Shown here: in pieces, positions 1-6,094 of the stretch
Layout of the letters: each line of letters begins with the position of its first letter
How positions within the stretch are numbered: position 1 is the stretch's first letter
From: an uncultured Clostridia bacterium
Lineage (GTDB): Bacteria; Bacillota; Clostridia; Christensenellales; UBA1242
Length of the DNA: 6,406 bases
NCBI GenBank assembly: GCA_947623775.1
Contig: CANQHL010000069.1
Coordinates: 1 to 6,406, forward strand
Direction of reading: 5' to 3'
Program-made: the position numbers and the translations under genes
Notes under the pieces: generated by a model
Database searches by the model: none
What the model saw: only the letters and a program-made list of their open reading frames with translations
What the model was told of the DNA's origin: nothing

Positions 1-1770
1 TATCAAAACAAAACAAGCGGGGCTATGGGTGATATGGATTTCACGTATTTCAATGCAACTTACACCGTTGAAAATGCCCTTTCAAAAGTTAAAGATGAAA
101 AGGGAATGAAAAGAGTGGAAAAATTCCTCAGGCAAGATGTTTGTCCAGATTGTCAAGGTACGCGTCTGAGCGACAAAGCACTTGCGCCGCGTCTCCGAGG
201 TATTTCACTTGCAGATGCCTGCAAAATGACTTTGTCTGATTTAGTGCAATGGGTTAAAGGTGTTCCTCAGTCTCTTCCTCAGGAAATGAGACCTATGGCG
301 GAAAGCATTTGCGATTCCTTTTTCGGTGTGGCAAAACGGCTTATGGACTTGGGGCTTTCCTATCTAACTCTCGACCGTTCCGCATCTACTCTCTCCACGG
401 GTGAAAGGCAACGTATGCAACTTGCACGTGCGGTAAGAAATCGCACCACCGGCGTTTTGTATGTTCTTGATGAACCATCAATTGGGTTGCATCCATCAAA
501 TATAGAGGGGCTTAAAGGAGTTATGCACGACCTTGTTGACGATGGAAACAGCATCGTTTTGGTTGACCATGATGTAAATGTGTTGAAAGAGGCGGATTAT
601 CTTATCGAACTTGGACCTAAGGCGGGAAAAGATGGTGGCGAAATTATATCTATTGGCACATTGCCAGAAATAGAGAATAATCCAAATTCAAAAATAGGAG
701 GCTTTTTGTCGGGCAAAAATAAAATTGATGTCGGCAAGCATATTCCACCAGAAAAGATGTTTGAATTTGGAAAAATTCATCTTTCTACATCGCAAATTCA
801 CACCGTTCAACCTTTGGAAGTTGACTTTCCGAAAGGGAGACTGATTGCGGTGACCGGCGTGTCGGGTTCGGGGAAAACCACTATGATTTTGGAAAGTTTA
901 ATCCCTGCACTTGAGGCGTGCTTTAAAAAGGAAACCTTGCCTGAGCATATTAAAAACATTTCAGCAGAGGGGTTTAAACAAGTGAAACTTATCGACTCCT
1001 CTCCAATCGGGATAAACGTGCGTTCAACGGTTGCAACATATGCTGATGTGCATGATGAACTTAGAAAAATTTACGCAAAAACACCGGACGCAAAGGAAAG
1101 AGGATACAAAGAGGGCGATTTTTCTTACAATACAGGAAAACTTCGTTGTCCAACCTGCGATGGTACAGGTTCAATAAGCCTTGACATTCAGTTTTTGCCC
1201 GATGTCGAAATCCCATGTCCGGATTGCGGCGGATCTAGGTACGGCAAGGAAGCTGGGCTTGTGAAACGTCACGCAAAAGGTTGCGATGGGCAGTTTTCAT
1301 TGCCTGAACTTATGGATATGAGTGTTGACGAGGCGTTAAAAGTTTGCAGTGACTTGCCTGTTATATCAAGAAAACTTTCCGTTTTGCATGAACTTGGACT
1401 TGGATATCTGACACTCGGCGAACAAACACCAAGTTTGTCGGGCGGCGAGGCACAACGTCTTAAACTTGCAAGCGAAATGGGAAAAGCACAATCTGATTCG
1501 CTTTTTGTTTTCGATGAACCAACCATTGGACTACATCCGCTTGATGTGGAAACGCTAATTAAAGTGTTCGGGCGGCTAATTGATAACGGCGGAACGGTTG
1601 TTGTGATTGAACATGATCTTGATGTTATAAAAGACGCCGACTACGTGATAGATATGGGACCCGGTGGCGGTGTAGATGGCGGCCAAATTGTTGCAAGTGG
1701 AACGCCACATGAAATCTGCCAAAATAAAAATAGCATAACAGGAAGATATTTAAAGGAATATATTGGCTAA
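1..1770 (+). CDS. uvrA: UvrA-like excinuclease ABC ATPase, 5'-truncated by window edge
   Basis: This encodes most of a UvrA-family protein, a DNA-damage-sensing ABC ATPase of nucleotide excision repair or one of its short paralogs. The frame is open from base 1, so the ATG at 25 is probably internal and the N-terminus with the first Walker A lies outside the window. Counting from that ATG, a CPDCQGTRL zinc-type motif is at 40-48, the first signature LSTGE at 123-127 and Walker B VLDEPSIGLHP at 147-157. The second Walker A GVSGSGKT is at 278-285, CxxC pairs are at 375/378 and 398/401, the signature LSGGE is at 471-475 and Walker B FDEPTIGLHP at 496-505. The C-terminus (GGQIVASGTP, then TGRYLK) is a normal UvrA ending. 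LSTGE instead of LSGGE in the first ATPase half suggests a paralog like those linked to drug tolerance rather than the housekeeping UvrA, but this is inference. No hairpin terminator follows the stop. Confidence 0.93.
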   Translation, partial: YQNKTSGAMGDMDFTYFNATYTVENALSKVKDEKGMKRVEKFLRQDVCPDCQGTRLSDKALAPRLRGISLADACKMTLSDLVQWVKGVPQSLPQEMRPMAESICDSFFGVAKRLMDLGLSYLTLDRSASTLSTGERQRMQLARAVRNRTTGVLYVLDEPSIGLHPSNIEGLKGVMHDLVDDGNSIVLVDHDVNVLKEADYLIELGPKAGKDGGEIISIGTLPEIENNPNSKIGGFLSGKNKIDVGKHIPPEKMFEFGKIHLSTSQIHTVQPLEVDFPKGRLIAVTGVSGSGKTTMILESLIPALEACFKKETLPEHIKNISAEGFKQVKLIDSSPIGINVRSTVATYADVHDELRKIYAKTPDAKERGYKEGDFSYNTGKLRCPTCDGTGSISLDIQFLPDVEIPCPDCGGSRYGKEAGLVKRHAKGCDGQFSLPELMDMSVDEALKVCSDLPVISRKLSVLHELGLGYLTLGEQTPSLSGGEAQRLKLASEMGKAQSDSLFVFDEPTIGLHPLDVETLIKVFGRLIDNGGTVVVIEHDLDVIKDADYVIDMGPGGGVDGGQIVASGTPHEICQNKNSITGRYLKEYIG

Positions 1771-1795
1771 TATGGGAATTTAATATAAAATATGA

Positions 1796-1890
1796 GATGA
1801 TATAATACAAAATAGTAAAAAATATAATGTATGAAAAATATGTAAAATATGATAAAAGATGATATAATATAAAATATAAAGATGATATAA
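1796..1890 (+). repeat. Short direct repeats GATGATATAA in the leader of the SHOCT-type gene
   Basis: The 129-bp gap between the two + strand genes is almost pure A/T. It has GATGATATAA three times (1796-1805, 1858-1867, 1881-1890). The first two extend to about 20 bp with two mismatches (1796-1815 and 1858-1877). Both longer copies contain TATAAT (1801-1806, 1863-1868), so either could serve as a -10 element, but I see no good -35 at the right distance. The third copy runs directly into the G-rich ribosome binding site. Confidence 0.6.
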
Positions 1891-1899
1891 GGGGGGATT

Positions 1900-2436
1900 A
1901 TGAAAAAAATTAAAAGAACACTTATGATTTCAGGTATTTTATGTCTGGTGGCGGCACTTTTGTCTGTAACCTCTCTTCTTCTGGACATTTTGTACTTTGA
2001 ATTTTCGGCATTTGATGTGGCTATGACTTCAATCGAACTTGCATTGTCACTCGCAACAGGCATAACATATCTTATAATGATGAATTTTGAATATGAAAAG
2101 TTGGCAAAATACAATATGATTTTTACAGTTTTTGCAATTTCCAACATTTTCAACAATCTTTTGGTTTGGATAGTGGCATTCTGGGTGGAAATTGCCGTAA
2201 ACAAATATATAAGGACAAAAAATTTCAAAGATATGTTGAGTGGACAAAATCCGATTTTTAAAGAAAATAATTATGAAAGCGAAATTGTTCTCGATGACGA
2301 TGATTACACTGTGGTTGGCAAAAAGGAAACATTGGAATCAAAGTTGGCGGAACTGAAAGAATTACACGAAAAGAACCTCATAACAGATGAAGAATATGAA
2401 AAATTAAGACATGATGTAATTGAAAAATATATTTAG
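1900..2436 (+). CDS. Small membrane protein with C-terminal SHOCT-like module
   Basis: A 178-residue protein of unknown function. After a basic start (MKKIKR) there are about three hydrophobic stretches, near residues 8-31, 38-62 and 71-97, which would make a multi-span membrane domain. An acidic linker with a DDDD run follows at about 132-135. The last 32 residues or so (ESKLAELKELHEKNLITDEEYEKLR) have the pattern of the SHOCT family: a short charged helix, then a G/N-[LI]-[IL]-[TS]-x-E-E-[FY] turn, then a second helix. SHOCT modules often sit at the C-termini of bacterial membrane or secreted proteins and their role is poorly known. The ATG is preceded by AAGGGGGG at 1889-1896, an unusually G-rich and close-set Shine-Dalgarno sequence. 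The gene could be co-transcribed with the UvrA-like gene upstream, since no terminator is visible between them. Confidence 0.85.
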   Translation: MKKIKRTLMISGILCLVAALLSVTSLLLDILYFEFSAFDVAMTSIELALSLATGITYLIMMNFEYEKLAKYNMIFTVFAISNIFNNLLVWIVAFWVEIAVNKYIRTKNFKDMLSGQNPIFKENNYESEIVLDDDDYTVVGKKETLESKLAELKELHEKNLITDEEYEKLRHDVIEKYI

Positions 2437-2449
2437 ATGGTTGTGATGA

Positions 2450-2479
2450 TTAATCCGCTAAAAAGGCGTTTAATTTTTT
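2450..2479 (+). terminator. Weak candidate terminator after the SHOCT-type gene
   Basis: Fourteen bases after the stop codon, CGCT (2456-2459) can pair with GGCG (2465-2468) around AAAAA. This is flanked by TTAA/TTAA and followed by six T's at 2474-2479. The stem is short and includes a G-T pair, so this is a marginal call. Confidence 0.25.
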
Positions 2480-2525
2480 CGGCGTAAGGCGTGCGTAGAC
2501 AAATAATAAGCAAATTTAAAAGAAG

Positions 2526-2579
2526 AAAAAAAAGAGCAAAATATCTTTTAAAAAAATCAAAAAAATTTTTAAAAAAATA
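2526..2579 (+). promoter_or_regulatory. A-tract region, probable UP element or bent DNA upstream of the small-RNA promoter
   Basis: Runs of seven or eight A's lie at 2526-2533, 2550-2556, 2559-2565 and 2571-2577. The last three are roughly one helical turn apart and end directly at the -35 box. Such tracts upstream of a consensus promoter usually bend DNA and contact the RNA polymerase alpha C-terminal domain, which increases transcription. The role here is inferred from position and composition. Confidence 0.45.
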
Positions 2580-2608
2580 TTGACAATCGAAAGTTAAAAG
2601 ACTATAAT
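2580..2608 (+). promoter_or_regulatory. Consensus sigma-70/sigma-A promoter
   Basis: TTGACA at 2580-2585, a spacer of exactly 17 bp, and TATAAT at 2603-2608: both hexamers match consensus perfectly and the upstream side is A-tract rich. Transcription would start near 2615. No protein gene lies downstream on the + strand before two terminators, so this promoter appears to drive a free-standing RNA. Confidence 0.85.
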
Positions 2609-2614
2609 AAAAAT

Positions 2615-2742
2615 ACAGTCTGAAAGCAACTCTCCCTCTTCTTTTTAAGCTTTCAGATTGGTTCACATAATTTCAAGATTTTATTCTTAGAAATTAAAAT
2701 GTGAACAGAAAATTCAACAGGGGTGTTGCATCCCTGTTTTTT
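2615..2742 (+). ncRNA. Predicted structured small RNA of about 128 nt, unassigned family
   Basis: The RNA is bounded by a perfect promoter and an intrinsic terminator and has no credible reading frame. Three hairpins can be seen. In the first, 2619-2627 (TCTGAAAGC) pairs with 2649-2657 (GCTTTCAGA) around a 21-nt pyrimidine-rich loop at 2628-2648 containing CTCTCCCTC. In the second, 2661-2668 (GTTCACAT) pairs with 2699-2706 (ATGTGAAC). This second stem continues through AATTT/AAATT (2669-2673 with 2691-2695) after a three-base bulge, and then through AAGA/TCTT (2675-2678 with 2685-2688). The third hairpin is the terminator. A C/U-rich apical loop complementary to Shine-Dalgarno sequences is typical of base-pairing regulatory RNAs in Gram-positive bacteria, so an antisense regulator is the best guess. 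I do not recognise it as 6S RNA, a T-box or another known family. A role tied to the nuclease genes opposite is possible but unsupported. Confidence 0.6.
2716..2742 (+). terminator. Intrinsic terminator of the predicted small RNA
   Basis: AACAGGG (2716-2722) pairs with CCCTGTT (2732-2738). The stem continues inward through G-T, T-A and G-C pairs to a TTG loop, giving about ten base pairs. A T-run at 2737-2742 follows. Confidence 0.8.
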
Positions 2743-2747
2743 AATAC

Positions 2748-2783
2748 AAAAAACACGAAAAATTTTGCATTTCGTGTTTTTTT
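2748..2783. terminator. Bidirectional intrinsic terminator
   Basis: AACACGAAA (2752-2760) pairs with TTTCGTGTT (2770-2778). There is an A-run before the stem and a T-run after it, so the structure is followed by T's on both strands. On the + strand it backs up the small-RNA terminator. On the - strand it is the first strong terminator after the PD-(D/E)XK gene, giving that mRNA a 3' tail of roughly 170 nt. Confidence 0.8.
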
Positions 2784-2792
2784 GTCGATTAT

Positions 2793-2910
2793 AAACAATA
2801 TTTAAACTAATTGTGCCATGATATGAAAATGAGGAAGCTGAACAATGTTTAAACTCCACGTAAACAATGTTTAACTACGTGAATAACACATGAATAAACA
2901 AAATCGTTTA
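2793..2910. repeat. Cluster of AAAC-N-GTTT dyad repeats with one hairpin
   Basis: Three near-identical elements, AAACAATATTTAAACT (2793-2808), AACAATGTTTAAACT (2841-2855) and AAACAATGTTTAACT (2862-2876), share an AAAC...GTTT dyad. A looser fourth dyad pairs TAAAC (2895-2899) with GTTTA (2906-2910). The third copy is enclosed by CACGTA (2857-2862) and TACGTG (2876-2881), so it can fold into a larger hairpin. No T-run follows on either strand, so it does not look like a terminator. It lies in the 3' region of the - strand genes. A protein-binding site or mRNA-stabilising structure is possible, but the function is unknown. Confidence 0.55.
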
Positions 2911-2920
2911 AAATTTTTTT

Positions 2921-3646
2921 CTATTCAACTTTGCTTATCACAAAATCCTTGCCTTCGCGTGATAATTTCAAAAGGGTTATGTCAAACAATTTCATAACGC
3001 CTTTTGCCCACTCCGTGTTTGCTTGTTGCCATGCGTATGCGACTTCATCTAAAAGTATCGCTTTTTTCAATTTTGCATTGCCGTCTATTTTGTAGTTTGT
3101 CAAAAATGTTTTGTTTAATTTTTGATAATATGTTTGAATTTCAAGTACGCAACGCAAAATTGTTTCAGGGCTTGGCAAGTTTTCAATCGGAGAAAATTTT
3201 TTTGTTTCAGTAATGTAAAAGACGCCGTCTTTGTCGGACAAAAGCAAATCTATCTTATCATGCCCACTATCCGTTGTTGGAATTTGAAAATCCATAACTT
3301 CAAAATCGCCAGCATACTGTTGTGCATAAAGGCATCGACACATTCTTTCTTCGTGACGATTGGTGCGTTTGATTTCTTGGTCAACAGCATTTGCGTCAAT
3401 TAAAAGCGGTTGAAGAGTTGGTCTTATTTTCTTACGTTTGCCCTGATTGTATCGACATTTCTCGTCGGCGGTGATGTATGGAATGCGTGCGTCTTTGCAA
3501 AGTTCACATATTTTTATGGCTGCATTTTTGCAGTTTGTTTTTGATATTAATATTGATTTGTACCATGGAATATAATTTTTGTTATCCTCAGGTGTTATTT
3601 GCATAATTTCTAAAATTTGTTGGTCTGTTAATTTTCTTTTTGCCAA
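2921..3646 (-). CDS. Putative PD-(D/E)XK superfamily nuclease
   Basis: A 241-residue protein. Its centre reads as a PD-(D/E)XK core: a helix with E99/E100 (NRHEERM), strand KIDLLL with D133, turn DKDG, strand VFYITETKK with E147-x-K149, then helix EIQTYYQ with Q171 and Y174. The D...ExK spacing and the trailing Q-x-x-Y helix match the nuclease fold used by restriction enzymes and RecB/Cas4-like proteins, so metal-dependent DNA or RNA cleavage is the likely activity. The N-terminal 85 residues are basic and carry Cys39, Cys47, Cys50 and Cys64, possibly an irregular metal site. The start is TTG; AAGGAG ten bases upstream (3657-3660 is the GGAG) supports it and no nearby ATG fits. The gene follows the beta-CASP gene by 66 bp on the same strand and may also have its own promoter. 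The nuclease assignment rests on motifs only. Confidence 0.7.
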   Translation of the reverse strand: MAKRKLTDQQILEIMQITPEDNKNYIPWYKSILISKTNCKNAAIKICELCKDARIPYITADEKCRYNQGKRKKIRPTLQPLLIDANAVDQEIKRTNRHEERMCRCLYAQQYAGDFEVMDFQIPTTDSGHDKIDLLLSDKDGVFYITETKKFSPIENLPSPETILRCVLEIQTYYQKLNKTFLTNYKIDGNAKLKKAILLDEVAYAWQQANTEWAKGVMKLFDITLLKLSREGKDFVISKVE

Positions 3647-3670
3647 TGTAAATTTTCTCCTTTTTATTTT

Positions 3671-3699
3671 ATTTTATCATATTCTATATTTTGTGACAA
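3671..3699 (-). promoter_or_regulatory. Candidate internal promoter for the PD-(D/E)XK gene
   Basis: Read on the - strand, TTGTCA (3699-3694), a 17-bp spacer and TAAAAT (3676-3671) lie in the 66-bp gap between the two genes. Each hexamer has one mismatch to consensus. Transcription would begin near 3664, leaving a very short leader before the ribosome binding site. The -35 overlaps TGTCAC, the half-site of the inverted repeat upstream of the first gene. Confidence 0.5.
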
Positions 3700-3712
3700 C
3701 TTTTATTGCCGA

Positions 3713-5491
3713 CTATTTTATATAATGCACATATTCAATAATGCCAGGGTTGACTTTTTGTTTAAGCATGTCAATTGTTTGTTTGTCGGCGTGACCGCTT
3801 GTGTGCAGGTCAATGATTTTTACACCAAATTTTTCCATTTCTTGCAGGAAGTTTTTCACATCGTCATTTTCTTTATATCCTTGCCACAATGAATATATTA
3901 AAACAGAATTTTCAAAAATCGAAGAGTGAAATCTTTTCTTTTTGTCCTCGTCTATGCGTTTTAAATAGTTTAGCATTGATGGACGCACAAGCATTGTGAA
4001 ATTGGATAAATTGCCATATCGTGCATCTTTTGGATTGCCAATGTTGTATGAACCAACACCACGATGGGATTTACGCATCAAACGCCAATCGGAGTGATAT
4101 TTTTTTACATCGTCTGTAAATTTGCTTGGAAAGTCCCAGAAACAATAAACATCTTGAAAGGTTTTGACATTTGGGATATTTGGCAAGTTTTCCGTTATTC
4201 CAGCCACATAGGTGTCAATTAAAAATGCCTTGTGATTTTTTCGGCTTGCTTTATAGAACGATACAAGCCTGTCAATATTTGTGCCTGCTTGAAAAACAAA
4301 AACATGTTTATACTCTTCCATAATGGCCGCTGCTTGGTTTTCAAGTTCGGCTTCGGAAATGTTTTGCACTTGTGAAAACATGTTTGTAGCCTCGCAAATT
4401 AAATAATCAACTTGTTGGGGTAGGGCTGCAAGAGTTAGGTCAAAAGACTTTCTTCCATTGGAACGGAAATCGCCTGTATAAAGCAATGTTTTATCACCGC
4501 CACGCAACAAAAACATGTAACTATCATAGGCGGAATGGTCAACCAAGATAGGCGTGATTTCTATTTGAAAATTTCCCTTTTTAATTAAAAACTGCTGCCC
4601 GCTTGTAAACGTGCTTATGTTTTCAAGCGGTTGACAATGCATGTACTTAATTTGTGAATTTAAAACGTCAAGACAACTTTTTCCCATGTAAATGGGACTT
4701 TTTAAGTGGGGTATAAGCCCCGCATGGTCAATGTGATAGTGACTTATCAAAACTCCATCATAGCATTTTGCTAAAACATCTCTTTCTTGCTTGCTCAGCT
4801 TGGCTAACTCGGTGTCCAATTCCTTGCCGCAGTCCAGCAACAAGTTTATTGTGCCATAGTTCACTTCAATGAGATTGCCAATCGTTCCTTTGCCACGTAA
4901 AATATTGTAACTCAAATCACCTGTATAATGTTTCAAAAGGGTGAGAGTTTTGTCGTCGTTCAAACAAAAAACGGCAATGTTGTTTTTCTTCAATTCGTTT
5001 TCTATAAAAATGCTTTCACGCTTTGACTGCTTGTTTTTAAGAAATTCGTTATATTGCTCCCACTGCAAACTTCCTTTTCTGATGATTGATGCGGGATAAA
5101 ATTTGTTTATCCCGAGAGAGCCGATAAAGTCCTTTTCCAAATTGGAACTAAATTCTTCTAAATCTTCAGGAAAGGATTTTGGAGACATGTTTTTCTTGTA
5201 TCGAGCCACCCGCATTTCTTCATGATAAGCCTTTGCCTGTGATAGAAATTTGTCACCATATTTGAGGTTGTTAAAAAATGGATATACACTGAGCATGCAA
5301 AAACGCAAAAAGTCTGGCATAGGCTTTTCCAATTGAGCTCTCTCTATGGCAAAATAGTCACAAGTGCCTTTTTCTTTAAATAGAATTAGGTTTTTGCCCA
5401 CACCTTTCAACCCGAAAGGCAAATTTCCCTTGTCAATAAATTCATAGCCACAATTTTCAAAATCAATCAAATCAAATTTTTCTTTTTCCAT
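3713..5491 (-). CDS. MBL-fold beta-CASP (RNase J/CPSF-like) hydrolase with unassigned N-terminal domain
   Basis: A 592-residue metallo-beta-lactamase-fold protein, probably a zinc-dependent nuclease acting on RNA or DNA in the cytoplasm; there is no signal peptide. The MBL part starts near residue 196 (GTIGNLIEV, then LLLDCG). Metal ligands are visible: HYHIDH at 251-256, H319 in DHSAYD and D341 in TGDFR. A beta-CASP section follows: CEATN at 366-370 as motif A, the GTNIDRL and YKASRK helix near 403-417, LHTSGHAD at 562-569 as motif B and H589 as the likely motif C histidine. The protein stops three residues after H589, so the C-terminal domain of true RNase J is absent. Residues 1-195 match nothing I know. 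The ATG has AAGGAG six bases upstream (5503-5498). It is the first gene of a probable two-gene unit with the PD-(D/E)XK gene. The fold is sure; the substrate is unknown. Confidence 0.88.
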   Translation of the reverse strand: MEKEKFDLIDFENCGYEFIDKGNLPFGLKGVGKNLILFKEKGTCDYFAIERAQLEKPMPDFLRFCMLSVYPFFNNLKYGDKFLSQAKAYHEEMRVARYKKNMSPKSFPEDLEEFSSNLEKDFIGSLGINKFYPASIIRKGSLQWEQYNEFLKNKQSKRESIFIENELKKNNIAVFCLNDDKTLTLLKHYTGDLSYNILRGKGTIGNLIEVNYGTINLLLDCGKELDTELAKLSKQERDVLAKCYDGVLISHYHIDHAGLIPHLKSPIYMGKSCLDVLNSQIKYMHCQPLENISTFTSGQQFLIKKGNFQIEITPILVDHSAYDSYMFLLRGGDKTLLYTGDFRSNGRKSFDLTLAALPQQVDYLICEATNMFSQVQNISEAELENQAAAIMEEYKHVFVFQAGTNIDRLVSFYKASRKNHKAFLIDTYVAGITENLPNIPNVKTFQDVYCFWDFPSKFTDDVKKYHSDWRLMRKSHRGVGSYNIGNPKDARYGNLSNFTMLVRPSMLNYLKRIDEDKKKRFHSSIFENSVLIYSLWQGYKENDDVKNFLQEMEKFGVKIIDLHTSGHADKQTIDMLKQKVNPGIIEYVHYIK

Positions 5492-5515
5492 ATTTCTCTC
5501 CTTATTTTTAAGTTT

Positions 5516-5524
5516 ATTATAGCA
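5516..5524 (-). promoter_or_regulatory. Extended -10 promoter of the beta-CASP gene
   Basis: On the - strand TGCTATAAT (5524-5516) is a perfect TATAAT preceded by the TGN extension. It lies about 25 bp upstream of the ATG, just ahead of the AAGGAG site. No consensus -35 is present at the proper distance, as is usual for extended -10 promoters. The start point would be near 5509. Confidence 0.65.
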
Positions 5525-5552
5525 TATTGCAAAATTTTATGGCGGTTTTGGT

Positions 5553-5568
5553 GTGACATTTTTGTCAC
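5553..5568. promoter_or_regulatory. Perfect inverted repeat GTGACA-N4-TGTCAC, candidate operator
   Basis: GTGACA (5553-5558) and TGTCAC (5563-5568) form a perfect 6-4-6 dyad. It is centred about 42 bp upstream of the extended -10 of the beta-CASP gene. That position suits an activator or a repressor. The arms resemble the TGTGA/TCACA arms of CRP/FNR-type sites, but the spacing is eight rather than six, so no regulator can be named. There is no T-run, so a terminator is unlikely. Confidence 0.5.
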
Positions 5569-5642
5569 TTCGAAAGTCTTTTTGCAATTTTTTCATTGAG
5601 ATGAGGAAAAAACAATGGGGAAAACAAAAGAAAAGAGGGAAA

Positions 5643-5676
5643 ATAAAAAATCAATCACTCACAAAAGAGGAGTGAT
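5643..5676 (-). terminator. Candidate - strand terminator, unit 1 of the array
   Basis: ATCACTC (5654-5660) and GAGTGAT (5670-5676) form a 7-bp stem with a 9-base loop. Read on the - strand the stem is followed by TGA and then six T's (5650-5645). The + strand side has no T-run, so the structure points toward transcription on the - strand, toward the beta-CASP gene. Confidence 0.5.
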
Positions 5677-5769
5677 AGAAATAGCAAATATTTTTTATTC
5701 AACATTTTATATATTTTATTGAAAGCCTTCCCAAAAAACTGATGCGTAGAGGAAAAGGTTTTTTTAAAA

Positions 5770-5829
5770 AATATTTCATACATTGCAATCGAGGACAAAA
5801 GGGAACTCAAAAGAATATGTAAGAAAATG
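5770..5829. repeat. 60-bp subrepeat, copy in unit 1
   Basis: This runs from AATATTTCAT to TAAGAAAATG and aligns without gaps to 6095-6154 and 6163-6222. It is the most diverged of the three; the 3' 20 bases are identical in all copies. Confidence 0.85.
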
Positions 5830-5876
5830 GAGTTTTTTTAGTGAAAGCCCTCCAAATACGTAGATAGAGTATGCGA

Positions 5877-5916
5877 GGGGGCTGGGGGTGGAAGGAGCGT
5901 TTTAAGGGGACGAGGG
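5877..5916 (+). other. G-cluster block of unit 1 (C-clusters on the - strand)
   Basis: Runs of G are at 5877-5881, 5884-5888, 5906-5909 and 5914-5916. Four runs of three or more could form a G-quadruplex with one long loop on the + strand. A - strand RNA would instead show C-clusters resembling anti-Shine-Dalgarno seeds. AGCCC (5846-5850) can also pair with GGGCT (5879-5883). Confidence 0.5.
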
Positions 5917-5967
5917 AAATATGTACAAGCAGTGATAAATAGAATGGTGGAAATCAGAGATAGAGAA

Positions 5968-5995
5968 TAAAAATCACTCACAAAAGAGGAGTGAT
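5968..5995 (-). terminator. Candidate - strand terminator, unit 2 of the array
   Basis: The same stem is at 5973-5979 and 5989-5995, with the loop conserved exactly. On the - strand it runs straight into a T-run (5973-5969). Keeping both stem and T-run in every copy argues for a real - strand signal. Confidence 0.5.
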
Positions 5996-6094
5996 AGAAG
6001 TAAAAAGCAAATTAATTTTTTATTGAATATTTTCTAAATTTTATTGAAAGCCTTCCCAAAAACTGATGGAGTAGATGAAAATAGTATTTTAAAA

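Noticed and set aside
360..554. - strand frames opposite the UvrA-like gene (also at 1269-1526)
   Set aside because: They lie antisense to the conserved signature and Walker B regions and have no start signals; they are shadows.
1767..2228. 153-codon - strand frame opposite the SHOCT-type gene
   Set aside because: It is an AT-rich shadow with Ile/Phe/Tyr-heavy composition, while the opposite strand has a good ribosome binding site and a recognisable C-terminal module.
2437..2666. 77-codon - strand frame at 2433-2666
   Set aside because: It is formed from the poly-A promoter region (Phe/Leu runs), and the strong + strand promoter explains the sequence better.
2615..2742. 6S RNA or a T-box/riboswitch leader
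   Set aside because: 6S RNA needs one long closing helix with a central bubble, but here three separate hairpins form. There is no T-box motif and no downstream + strand gene to be controlled.
2701..2805. GTG-started frame through the small-RNA 3' end
   Set aside because: It passes through two intrinsic terminators and has no Shine-Dalgarno sequence.
3004..3403. Overlapping + strand frames opposite the PD-(D/E)XK gene
   Set aside because: They lack ribosome binding sites and lie opposite a gene with clear catalytic motifs.
5615..5722. Small + strand frame of 35 codons (starts MGKTKEKRENKK) with a TGAGG eight bases upstream
   Set aside because: The start lies outside the repeated part and the frame is not continued with a start in other units. 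It runs through the terminator-like hairpin and is low in complexity.
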